From positions 26,312,501-26,376,500 of the forward strand of contig BSBM01000232.1 of the NCBI GenBank assembly GCA_027924585.1: a stretch of DNA of 64,000 nt. Reading direction: 5' to 3'. Made by a program: the position numbers and the translations under genes. Of the stretch, positions 22,900 to 32,999 are shown piece by piece. The notes under the pieces are model-generated. The model was not told the DNA's origin and did not search any database. It worked only from the letters and a program-made list of their open reading frames with translations. The DNA is from Larix kaempferi (taxonomy: Eukaryota > Streptophyta > Pinopsida > Pinales > Pinaceae). Position 1 is the first letter of the stretch; every line of letters begins with the position of its first letter.

Positions 22900-24191
22900 T
22901 CTGAGATGTCTAAGCCCTACGAGGAGGCCTCGCTGCCGCCTCGACAAGATGCATCTGATAATAATAATGTACTGCGTTCAATATACACTGCAGTAGTCGA
23001 ACCCAGGTGCTCGATACCCCCACAACATGGTGCTGCATATCCTATGGTAGCTGCGCTACCTCTATCAAAGGTACCCTATTGGTCATCTGTGATAGGTTGA
23101 CCTGCACAGTCTCTAGTGTATGCTCTGCTGCAGCACCCACTACTTCACCACCCCTGCGCCGTCGACGATGCCTCGGGAAGCCCTGCGGTCTTACTGGACC
23201 CTTGTTTGCGAGCAAACAATGAAATATTAATATGTGATACTACCCCCAAAAAGATTTTTTACATTTACATATATAATAAAAAATCCCTAAAAATTTAATA
23301 CACAAAAAACATAAAAAGAGTAATTCGCTGATGTCTCCAAACGCTACTCCTGGCGGAAGCGGCATGTCACGATCATGACGAAAGTCTATCCTTGCATAGG
23401 GGTAGTCATCTATAGCTATGACCTGTTGGTCCCACCAGTGAAAGAACTCATCTGTGTATGGTGATGCCTATCAGCCACCACCCTGTCGTGTCAAGACCTC
23501 TTCCCACTGGGTCAGGGCTGGGTCACAGAGACTATGAGGAGGGACTTCAACCCTCGGACTGAGCCCCAGAACTCGCTCAAAGAAGAAGCTGCATAGTATA
23601 CTGCTGTATCCAAATTTTTTTTGCCTCCCCTCGCTTGCACTTCGTTAACTGGGTCTTCATGGACCCCAGTAACATTGTGCACAAGTCATATACCATGGGA
23701 AACATGCACTGTGAGGCATAGAACATCACCGACCTTGAAGCTTGGTGAAGAGCTGTCGAACTTGTAATCTGCACAAGGGTAGCCACTATAACCTTCATGC
23801 TCAAACTGACTATGGCTCTGATGGGAACCTGACTCCCCACTATCCGAGTGTTGGGAAGACAGTACTGCTCTATGTAGTCGGCAATGGTGATCCCACCACC
23901 CACAGAACGAGATCAAAGGCTTGCCACTTCACCTCGACGGGACAAACCAGTAATGAAATAGATATCATCAACCTACATGGAAAGTATTTGCCCGTCCAAG
24001 TTGAAGTTTTGTGCATCTATGTCCCAGTAGATTATCAAATGCTGGAGCAATTGGTTTTGGGCCCTCAAACCCCCAATGTTCCAAAATTTAAAAATCCCAC
24101 ATGCTTGTAAATCTTGTTGTGCAGGAAAATCATTGCGGACGACCTCATCCACAAGGTCATGCTCCCTTTCTCTCCATTCTAGAACCATCAT
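22900..24191 (-). pseudogene. Element 1 antisense accessory ORF, plant-mobile-domain-like
   Basis: On the strand opposite to gag-pol, a frame starts at 24,191 (MMVLEWREREHDLVDEV). It continues through DLQACGIFKF, LLQHLIIYWDIDAQNFNLDG and VDDIYFITGLSRRGE. The spacing of a Trp-rich strand, an NFNLDG turn and a DDIYFITGL helix resembles plant mobile domains. After a frameshift at an A8 run (about 23,620) the protein goes on with CSFFFERVLGLSPRVEVPP and then FFHWWDQQVIAIDDYPYA (about 23,440). Stops occur at 23,973 and 23,913 and elsewhere. An Arg/Pro-rich block at 23,215-22,900 could be a second exon. Antisense accessory ORFs before the 3' LTR are known in Tat elements such as Grande; the function is unknown. 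Confidence 0.6.
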
Positions 24192-24199
24192 GGAGGAAG

Positions 24200-25590
24200 A
24201 TAAACCAATAGTTTAGTCAATTTTATTTAAAAAACAAACTCCAAGGCCGTACCCGCAGGATAATTAGCTCACAGAGGCAGGTACCCATGGTCAACGCATA
24301 CATTGACCGCGGGTACCTAGCCCTACCCGCTATCCGTATGCTAGTAGCCCGCGGGTATCGCCGTGACCAAGTAGGGCTTGGGCATTTAAAAAATTGGACC
24401 ACTGAAACTTCAAATAAAAACAATCAAATGAAAGATAAGGATGAGACTACTAACCTGCTCCAGATGGCTCGACGAACGGATGCCCGTAGCTCCCATAATA
24501 AGCAATTGAAATTCGAGGTGAAAACTAACCAAAAACTTCAAATTGGGTGAATAGTGAAAATGAATTGTAAATTGTAATTTTTTCTTACTATTTATAATTT
24601 TGAAAACCCACTTGTCTATAGTTTTCACCGTTTTAAGCTGTTTTGGACCAATATAATGTCTTGGAGTAGCATTTTTTGACCAGATTTCTTCGGCAAGAGT
24701 TGTTTTTGATCGTATCGCGCCTATGGCAGGTATATTTCACACATGACATATAGGTTAGATGTCATTTTCACATGCATTATGCATTTGACCTTTTGACCAT
24801 TTACATAAACCCTAGGGGCGACCTCGCTTCTTAACCGACACAGAACCTTCACACTATTATAGAAGTGTCGTTATGTGGTGGTAGGGCCTTTTTGAACATG
24901 GGTACCTTAGTTAGAACCCCTTTTTGCATGTTGGTGCCCATGCCGTTGTTTTTCCTTAAGATCGGGAGTCCTTTGTAGTTACGCCATGACTTTGCGATAC
25001 ATACTCATACTCTACTTTGTCTTATGTTGGCCATCTCCCATAAGGACTCCCCCATTGATATCAAGTTGTGATTGCATTGCATCATCCTGCTTGTTTCTTG
25101 AGCCTTGTGCCGGCTCCCGCTTACTCAATTGTTAGCCTGGTGCCTCAGCACTTTCTCTGTCGAGCCTTGCAGAGCTTCCATTTTCCCTTCGCAATTTGAT
25201 GACCTTTTGACCTTGAGGGAACACCCCCCCGAGTGTCCACATCCTGCACATGCTTCCTTGCATTGATCATAGGTATGTTCCACTGCTTGGGACTAGTCTG
25301 CTCGCCATTTGACACTCGTTCCCTCAATTGTTGTACTATAAGCAATTTTATTCTTTTTCAAGCTTTTCCAAATATGAAAAATACCAAAAAAATCAAATAT
25401 TCCAAAAAGTCGGACGGAATTATGGTTACTACTTCTAGTTGGCAACTGTTGTGTCTCCTTTGAATAGAGCATTCATTCCACTCCATACATTATGAGTTGG
25501 GACTATAGTAGGACCTTAGGAGCTGTACTCGTTTCTCAGTTCTACTCCACCGATTGGTTAAGCTTCTAGTCACTATGGATCCCTTTGTTG
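24200..25590. other. Element 1 interior between antisense ORF and 3' region
   Basis: No sense-strand gene is supported. At 24,245-24,360 a GC-rich stretch repeats words like GACCGCGGGTACC and AGCCCGCGGGTATC and may be the promoter or leader side of the antisense ORF. The remainder is AT-rich with no recognisable domains. Confidence 0.5.
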
Positions 25591-25597
25591 ATGCCTC

Positions 25598-26104
25598 TTG
25601 CATCGCACAGTCTATGTCGAGTCTATGCTTCCTGAGTTTATCCATTTGCTCATGATCTTGTTCAAAGGAATTCCTGAAACCAGAGTCGACCACTCCTCAG
25701 ATCTCTTGACTATTGCATGTCGGCCATCCTTATTGAGTAAGTCCGTTTCACCTGAGTTCTTCCAAATCTTTCAGAATAGCTGTTACCTAGTGCTGGTTGA
25801 TGGGGGATTCCTTAATGCTCTCCTTCTAGCGAGTTTCATTCCGTCGACATCAACCCATTTATTCCAGAATTTGAGACTTAGAGTTCGGTTGAGTACCTTG
25901 AGGCTGCATTCATTAGTGGTAGGTTCTCTCGCCATCGACAGTTTTGGGAATACATCAATGTTCCCTGATCGATGGATTCATCTTAATGTTCGACTTCAAT
26001 ACATCTATTCACACTTTGATGATTGTACTCTATGCCTTAATGCCCATTTTCATTATTGGTGGGTTATCTTGCGTCTGTTAACGGTATACATCATTGACCG
26101 GTAA
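25598..26104 (+). CDS. Element 1 3' ORF of unknown function (168 aa)
   Basis: An uninterrupted 168-codon frame sits between the antisense ORF and the 3' LTR, on the same strand as gag-pol. It is moderately hydrophobic near residues 70-90 (SCYLVLVDGGFLNALLLASF) and near the C-terminus. I see no signal peptide, zinc finger or known domain. Env-like or chance ORFs can both occur at this position. With the rest of the element so decayed, an intact frame is mildly suggestive, but length alone does not prove coding. Confidence 0.25.
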   Translation: MHRTVYVESMLPEFIHLLMILFKGIPETRVDHSSDLLTIACRPSLLSKSVSPEFFQIFQNSCYLVLVDGGFLNALLLASFIPSTSTHLFQNLRLRVRLSTLRLHSLVVGSLAIDSFGNTSMFPDRWIHLNVRLQYIYSHFDDCTLCLNAHFHYWWVILRLLTVYIIDR

Positions 26105-26540
26105 TCAGACAATGTCACATTAGGTTCGACCTCAACACCTTTATTCACTTGATGGGACTTGCACCATAGATGATTTGTGTAGAAGACCCCAGGCGATAGT
26201 GGAATTCAGTATGCTACTTATGATCGTGACTTTACATCTGAGATATCATCTCTCAGATATCAGCAGTTTGTACCTCCAGTTTGCACCAGTTGTTTCCTTT
26301 TCAGTAGGGAACCATATCTTATTGTAGAGGGATCATGGCTATGATCACTTATGACATATATTCACTATGTACTGCCTATTCATGTCCATTGTATTAGATT
26401 GTTGTACTATACCGACATGTATGCAGAGATATTATTATATTGTGATGAGTGAGTTGCTTCTTCCACTTGTGTCTCCATCACTCCACTTATGAGATTTATA
26501 ATGTATTTCGGCCATCATAGCACCATTCTTTGACCTCACA

Positions 26541-26554
26541 CATTAGGGGGCATC
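26541..26554 (+). promoter_or_regulatory. Element 1 polypurine tract
   Basis: CATTAGGGGGCATC lies immediately before the 3' LTR start. The AGGGGG core is the likely plus-strand primer, although it is shorter and less pure than usual. Confidence 0.6.
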
Positions 26555-27481
26555 TATTACAATGTAATTTTCCACATTGTGAGCGTCAACACTCTTTGGC
26601 CTTCATGATCCATTTCACTGACTCAGATGCACTTTATGTCCTTCAGATACATTATTTTCCTATTTTTCTTCCTGTACGCTAGCTGTTCCACTTTAGCGGG
26701 CGTACCTGCGATCTGTCCCACTATAGACCGCGGGTGACAAGTAAAATGGTAAAAGTCACTAGTAAATTACTTTTTACTCCCAAAAAGAAGTCTTAGGGTG
26801 ACCTTTGGCCCTCAATTTTCCCCGAAACGCCTCGATGTGTCCTTTCACTTACCTTTGGAAGGCTATATATTGAGCTCTTATGGCATATGGAAGGGAGGAT
26901 AAAGAGAGAGCAAGAGAACTCTAGTGGATTTTTGCTGTGACTTGAGTCTATACTCATTGATCCTTGTTGTTGTGAACTCCTTATGTTCACCTACCAAACT
27001 CCTATCCTATTTTGAGTTTGCCATTACATGGAGGATTGAAGTGGCGGAGGCACAAGTGGAGAGACCCATTTCTTGGTTCAAATTGGTTGCCAGCAAGAGG
27101 TCCTATCACATTGTACTTCTTGTTATTCATTAATAGAAATACTCATATTCTCGTCCATTAATATTGTGAATGTTGTTTATATTACATTGGGTTGCATTTA
27201 CTTATGATATCATGGACCATTGCTATTGATGATGTTAATGTCTTTCATATATTATATGCCCTTGTTGTGTATTGGCTGTCAAGACTAATTTGCAGGTTCA
27301 AGTGCATAGATTGAAAGCTTCAATGGGGATCTACATCGAACGTCCGATTCAAGGTTGGTTATATTCTCCGTTATCTTAGCATTTTCATTTATATAGAATT
27401 GCATTGGGAATTGAGTCATTTTCTGGTAGTTAGCTATCTGTTGTGGTTTTCCCCAAGCCATAGGAAGTTTTCTCCGTAGCA
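26555..27481 (+). repeat. Element 1 3' LTR
   Basis: It starts TATTACAATG, the TG being mutated to TA, and ends TTTTCTCCGTAGCA. It matches the 5' LTR over its full length, with scattered substitutions that are mostly transitions. AAAAA follows directly. Confidence 0.93.
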
Positions 27482-27489
27482 AAAAAATC

Positions 27490-28495
27490 AATAGCATCGC
27501 TTCCAAATAGAGGAGTTTTACTTCTAGAGAATTTCAATTCTACAAGAAAGAAGAAAAAAATGATCTAGAATTTGTAAAGAAGATGGCATCTGTTGTTGCA
27601 GACCGTTTTGTTAATTATGCTTTTAGCACAACTCACAACGCACATGCTTCAACATAAAGTGTTACTAAATATCTTAAACCAGTTGTTGTTGGTTTCCTTC
27701 TATAGAAGCAACTTTCCTACCTTGTACATGTTTGTTCCTCACAAACGTTTTGCTACCAACATATTAGAACCCCATTGTATCTATTACTGTTTGTTTCTTC
27801 CATGAATTATTTAGAGAATTATAATTATCTCCTTGATGTGTATTCATTTGCTATAATGTCGGGATGATGTTTTTTTTGGCATAGTCCAAGCATTAGTTGG
27901 ATAGTGCTTGGGAATAGTGGTGGCTTATTCTCTCACCTATCTGAAAGGTACAACCATTTCCTATTGCATATAAAACATATTGTGTTTCCAATAATTCAGA
28001 CTTCAAATTTTAAATTAAATTGTGGTATTCTATCTATTTTGACACTTAAAACCACCGGGTTTAGTTTTGACACTCAAGCCTATATCTTTGAGATATCTTT
28101 CCATTAGAGCCACAACCATGTGTGTTTTATTGAAATGAATATTGTGATTGGGTTTGAATTGTTTCCCCTATCTACGGGAATATTTACATGGTAGAGCAGT
28201 GAAGAAGATGTATCAATCATACAAAAGAATTCAATCTTGAGTAATGACGCATCTTGTAGTAGAAATCCTTCCTGCTTCTCACCTTGTACCCGACAGTGGG
28301 GGGTTATATCATGGATTGATAGTTAGGATTCAATTTTGAAGCCCTATAAATCATACATATTACTCACTTATCAAACTTATGCACTATGTGAACAAGTGAG
28401 CTTGAGCCATATAGCTATAATTGAATCTAGTACAACCAGATCCTTGAGCCAGAGCTAGAGTGAGAATTAGAGCTATAACTAGGAGATGGAGGTAG
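27490..28495. other. AT-rich interval, nothing recognised
   Basis: No gene, RNA or clear repeat is seen between element 1 and the repeat block at 28,500. Two short ORFs (27,593-27,805 and 27,904-28,107) lack motifs. Confidence 0.5.
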
Positions 28496-28499
28496 ATCC

Positions 28500-29010
28500 G
28501 AGCATCCATTGGTTTGTGGTCATCTTAAATCCACCAATTGGTTTGTGGTCATCCTAAACCACCATCTACCAAGTTTGTGGTGATTGAAAACCACCATTTA
28601 GTAGAAGACATCAGCTTTTTCTAACCATTGCTTTGTGGTCATCCTAAACCACCATTTACCAGGTTTTTGGTCATCCAAAAACACCATCTACCAAGTTTGT
28701 GGTCATCCGAAACCACCATTTAGTAGAATAAATAACCTTTTGATAACCATTGGTTTGTGCCCATATTAAACCACCATCTATCAGGTTTATAGTCATCCAA
28801 AACCACCATTTAGTAAAATACATCACATTTTTCTAAGCATTGGTTTGTGGTCATCCTAAAACACCATCTATCAAATTTGTGGTCATCCTAAAACCAACAC
28901 TTAGTAGAAGACATCAAATTCTATTATCTTTTGGTTTGTAGTAATTCAAAACCACCAATTGACATTTGTGGTCATCCTAAACCACCATCTATCTTTTGGT
29001 TCATGGCACC
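28500..29010. repeat. ~107-bp tandem repeat with internal 38-bp sub-repeats
   Basis: The phrases GGTTTGTGGTCATCCTAAACC, ACCACCATCTACCAAGTTTG and ACCATTTAGTAGAAGACATC recur about four to five times with a period near 107 bp. One unit near 28,650-28,700 has an extra sub-unit. GGTTT...AAACC inside each copy forms a short hairpin. Confidence 0.85.
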
Positions 29011-29209
29011 AACTCAGATAGCACATCAGTGATGGGTTCAACTATTTGGTAAAAAAATATTGTATTGTTAATACTTTTCACATTTATAATAGGTGAATAA
29101 TAAGAGTCACAGTGAAGTCAAAGAGACCTCTTGGAAGATGAAACCAAGGTTAACATTGAATTGTATTTATATGCGTATATCTTAATGGAAAGACAACTCA
29201 TGCTTATAT

Positions 29210-29467
29210 TTATTTGAGTATAACAACAAACCTATTATCAAAGAGCCTAACATTCATTGCTCACCAAATACCCTAAGCAATAATCACTAGTAATTCTCTA
29301 AATCTCTTTACATTTTTATTTTCACACCAACCTCTTATCCCATCTTCAATGGAATCCTTGAACGAAACATCATTTAAATCAATTAAGCCCTCAAATTCCT
29401 TCCATACCTGTTTTGAAAATATAGAGGACATGACCATCTCTACACAAAATGCACTATCTTGGACCAT
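29210..29467 (-). pseudogene. LINE C-terminal (zf-RVT-type) fragment
   Basis: Read on the - strand, the frame gives FSKQVWKEFEGLIDLND and EDGIRGWCENKNVKRFRELL. It goes on to AWGIWWARNVRLFDNR beyond the stretch listed as open. This pattern (QVW, a DSI-DGLRxW-type region, then IIWGIWLARN) is characteristic of the region after the zinc-binding RT-associated domain of plant L1-type LINEs. It matches in strand and order the LINE pieces at 31.4-33.0 and 34.7-35.2 kb, so it is probably the 3' end of the same insertion. Confidence 0.7.
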
Positions 29468-29689
29468 GATTTTTTTTTAAGTTAATATTTTTTCGGTTTA
29501 ATGCTTTGTCACTGAGCTATAATCACATGAAAATATGAGTTTTTGAGGGACATTTAAATCTTCATAGTTTCTTCCACCACCATAGTTACATCCCCATATC
29601 AACTTGAGAAGCTAAGGCCTTATAATAGGGTGTTCCCATGTAGATGGGTAACACTTTTTGACAAGCGGAGGGTGTAATTATGTTAAAAA

Positions 29690-29945
29690 CACAACCCGAT
29701 CGATATTTTTCAAGCCCTCGATTGAGATTTAAAAATTTCGATCGAGGGCTTAAAAAAGCGCTCAATTGAGCTATTTAAAAACGCTTGATTGAGGGTTAAT
29801 AAAACCCTTGATCGAGATTTATAACTTGATTGAGGGTTTTACTAACCCTGGATCAAGAGTTTTTTAATAGCTCGATCAAGAGACCATTGCTCGATTGAGC
29901 CACTGCATTTCAAAGCTCGAACGAGCATTTCCAATCGTTATAACT
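29690..29945. repeat. CTCGATCGAG-type palindrome cluster 1
   Basis: Within 250 bp about ten copies of a word close to CCCTCGATTGAG, CTCGATCGAG or CTCGATCAAG occur in both orientations. They are separated by AT-rich spacers of 15-30 bp. Neighbouring copies can pair into hairpins, for example AGCCCTCGATTGAG with CGATCGAGGGCT at 29,712-29,751. Confidence 0.75.
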
Positions 29946-30437
29946 ATAAAAACTCAACAAACCACGACTTATTTCATTGTGTTTTTGCATGCAAATTTAG
30001 TGAAGGACTAAAAAAGATGGGTTACAAATTTGATAAATGTGTTATAGACATAATTGATGTGTAATTAGTGTTTAGAGATGAGAAGGTTCCTATTTGTTTG
30101 AATATATGGTGCAGAGTAATTTAAATTATAGATATGATTGATCAAATCTATGACTCCAATTACTCTGCTTCCCATATATGCAAAAGAATATCTAGAGGAA
30201 CTGATGGTAGTAATGCATTTACTTGATTCTTCTACAAGGTATTTATTATTATCCACATGTATCATTTTTTTTTGAAATTTCATTAGATCATATAATTTTA
30301 TGTTTTCCTTTCATTGAATTCAAAAAGCTCAATGAATCAACTTTAAAAAGAAATTGATTAATTTTTTTTCGAGTGCCCATATTAGTGTGCACACACAAAT
30401 ATGAGCCCTCGAAAGTTTTTTTAATTAAAGTTTGTAG

Positions 30438-30570
30438 AAGCTTGATCGAGCTTCTGGGTTAACCACAATTAAACCCTTGATCGATATATTTAAAAAATGA
30501 ATGCAAAACCTCGATCGAGGGATTAAAACCCTCGATTGAGCTTATTAGCTCGATCGAGATATTTAAAATA
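30438..30570. repeat. CTCGATCGAG-type palindrome cluster 2
   Basis: Five further copies (AGCTTGATCGAGCTT, CCTTGATCGATAT, CCTCGATCGAGGGA, CCCTCGATTGAGCTT, AGCTCGATCGAGAT) recur 500 bp after cluster 1, with the same spacer style. CCTCGATCGAGG is a perfect 12-bp palindrome. Confidence 0.75.
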
Positions 30571-31434
30571 GACTTTTAGCCCCATTTTCTGCAGATTTAA
30601 TTTTATTGACCTCTTTTCCAGGCCTAAACCCTGTCCCGAGATGCACATTAGGTGTCGAAATTCATACCAATGGATTCATCAACGAATCCTCTATCCATTG
30701 ACATATAATTTACGAGTTTCTAATTTCATTTGATAACTTTTATTTATTTTCTTTTCAAACTTACACTTACAAAACCATGTCCACAACTTCAAATCAGCAC
30801 AAAGAAAAATCAATAACATAAAAAGTACACAACAAAAAAAATCAAAAAATATGTACGCCCCACATCAGCACATCCTCTTCAAAAGGGTAATTTTTGTTTT
30901 TTGATTTTTGTAACCAGTTTAAAAAAAAGTTTACATGCACACACGTGTACAAAAGGCGATCAAAATTTTCAACGATCAATTTCAAAAATTAATAAAAAAT
31001 ATAATTTTCCAACATAAATTAAAAAAAAATGTGGACCCCAATACATTTTGTGTAGATTATGTTCATATATACATTTTTTCAAAAATTATGCATTTAGCAC
31101 TAAATTATTTTACGTGCACACAAGACACTTGTTAACTTTTCATGAAATTTACAAGAACAAACCTATCATTAAATTCAATTTTGGCATATTAAATAATATT
31201 ATTATTTAAAAAAATATAGGTAGAAAGACAAACATAATTCCCTACAGTTTGTTTTTTTGTTGCATGTCGGAATTCACATGGGAAATATGAGTTTTGAGGG
31301 TTTCGATTTAATAAATGAGTAAAAATTTGAATTTTTCGTTGCCACTTTTGGCCAAAAAGTGTTACACATCTTCATGAATTCACCCAACATTCCTTTGGAA
31401 TATAAATACTCAAAGGATTCAACGACTAGATCTA

Positions 31435-32990
31435 GCTATCATCCTCATCCTTTATTTTAACATGAATGGACCTTAGCTTTGCAATATAATTCTACCAAAT
31501 GTCCACATCCTCCCCTCTCAATTCTAGATTATAGTCATACCAAAGTCAGTGATTTGATTTAAACTGTAATATCCTCTATTTATCAGAAAATGTATAATAT
31601 GTGTTGGAAGCCTAAAATCCTCCCCACATCCTATCCAAGGCTCCTCCCCCACTTTGAATTTTGATCCATGACCAACTTTCCCTAAGAGAAAATTTCCAAC
31701 CAAAGGGAATGCACAGACCAAGGGAATGTGGGGACCACAACTTTCTATATGACAAAGACATTGTGAGAATTCTTCATGGATTTTCAAATCTAGTCTTGTA
31801 AACAGTTAGGAGAAATGTACTCTTTTGTTTCTCAATGTTTGTCTATAAATTGTAGAAGTGAAATAGAGGTTCATAATTTCCTTTAATCTAATTGCATCCC
31901 TCCTAGATCCATACAAATGATAAATATGTCATCAATGAATAATAGATGGGATAATGATTGGAGTTGCTTGTTTTAATTCCTTTGAAGCTACCATATTTCA
32001 TAACATTCTTTAGTGACCTGCTCAAGCCTTTTTCCAAGAAAAGGAGGGGGGATATGGTGCAACTCAATCTTAACCCTCTTTCTGGTCTAAAAAATTCTAT
32101 AGCTGACCCACTTATCAATATAGAGAAATAAACATAAGTGACACAATTCATAACCCAAATTTGCAAATGGAACACATAAACCTAGAGGAATGAGTATTAA
32201 TCTCAAATACAACCAACTTACTCTATCATAGGCCTTGTATAATTCAACTTTTACTACCATTACTATTGGATTCTTAACTTTTATAGTATGGAGATGCTTT
32301 TGGGATACCCCAATAGCCTCATGAATTTGCATTCCTTTCAAGAAGGCAAACTATTCATTAAATATAGAGTTAGACAACAACCTTTTAATCTTTCTTCTTA
32401 CAATCTTTGTAGTGATCTTATAGATGCAATTACAAAGATAGATGGCCGTATATTCTTTAAAAGTGGTAGGGTTATATATTATTGGAATTGATGTTAAAAA
32501 TGTAGCTTTATATGTTTGCAAAATATTTCTAGTTGACCTTGATTCTTCGATACCTTAAATCCTCTTTAATAATATTGGAAAAACCCACAAAACTCCATTG
32601 GCAAATCAAGGTCAAGAATTTTATCTTTCTGAAGGCTATGCAAAATTGAATTCAATTACCTATCTACCTCCACCATTAAAATTTGATTTTATTGAATATT
32701 TACAAAATTGGGAAAGAAGGAATTCTTTCAAATCACTTATGCAGTTGTAAGTCTACCTTCAACCTTAAAAATATTCTCAAAATAATATACTCCTTCGGAA
32801 ATATCTTTAAAACTTGTAGCCATCGAACCATTTGTGTTCACAAACTTCCGTAATGTATTGATGCCTTTTGTTGTAATTGGAACATTGATGAAAAAATAGT
32901 TTTTTCATCTCCAAAATGAAGCCATAGTGCTATGCTCTTTAATTTTCAAGCTGATTCCTCATATAGTAACATTTTTTTCTTTTTTTCTTC
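31435..32990 (-). pseudogene. LINE (L1-type) reverse transcriptase fragment
   Basis: On the - strand the order is as follows. First comes a linker with ATSFKDISEGVYYFENIF (about 32,800). Next are KVELYKAYDRVSWLYLRLI (about 32,260-32,200), the L1 RT 'LxKAYDRVxWxFL' block, and SAIEFFRPERGLRLSCTISP (about 32,100-32,040), the 'RGLRQGCPLSP' block. A frame-shifted FVDD-like box follows at about 31,950. Further on, VGHGSKFKVGEEPWIGCGED (about 31,660) matches the region before the zinc-binding domain. Between RT and this region part of the protein is missing. Multiple stops and frameshifts are present. LINE RT copies its own RNA at a nicked target. Confidence 0.85.
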
Positions 32991-32999
32991 TAGATAATT

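Larger units (their letters stand above)
13072..27481 (+). mobile_element. Element 1: Ty3/gypsy LTR retrotransposon, Tat-like, dual RNase H
   Basis: Two ~927-bp LTRs bound a 12.6 kb interior in the order primer site, leader, gag, protease, RT, RNase H, integrase, second RNase H, antisense ORF, polypurine tract. AAAAA flanks it on both sides (13,067-13,071 and 27,482-27,486), as expected for a 5-bp target duplication, although the flank is A-rich. The Arg-type primer site, the gypsy RNase H without its first Asp, and an extra RNase H are features I know from the plant Tat lineage (Ogre, Retand, Grande). The first 265 bp of the two LTRs differ at about 17 positions by eye. Stops and frameshifts in every domain make it non-autonomous. 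Confidence 0.92.
29470..31435. other. ~2 kb AT-rich insertion splitting the LINE
   Basis: This segment separates two parts of the same - strand LINE and starts next to a T9 run (29,470-29,478). It carries both palindrome clusters but no coding domain. Its nature (MITE, non-autonomous element or local rearrangement) is unresolved. I found no clear terminal repeats by eye. Confidence 0.45.

Noticed and set aside
29690-30570. CRISPR-like array from repeated CTCGATCGAG words
   Set aside because: Spacing is irregular, copies are in both orientations and degenerate, spacers are AT-rich filler, and the window is plant nuclear DNA.
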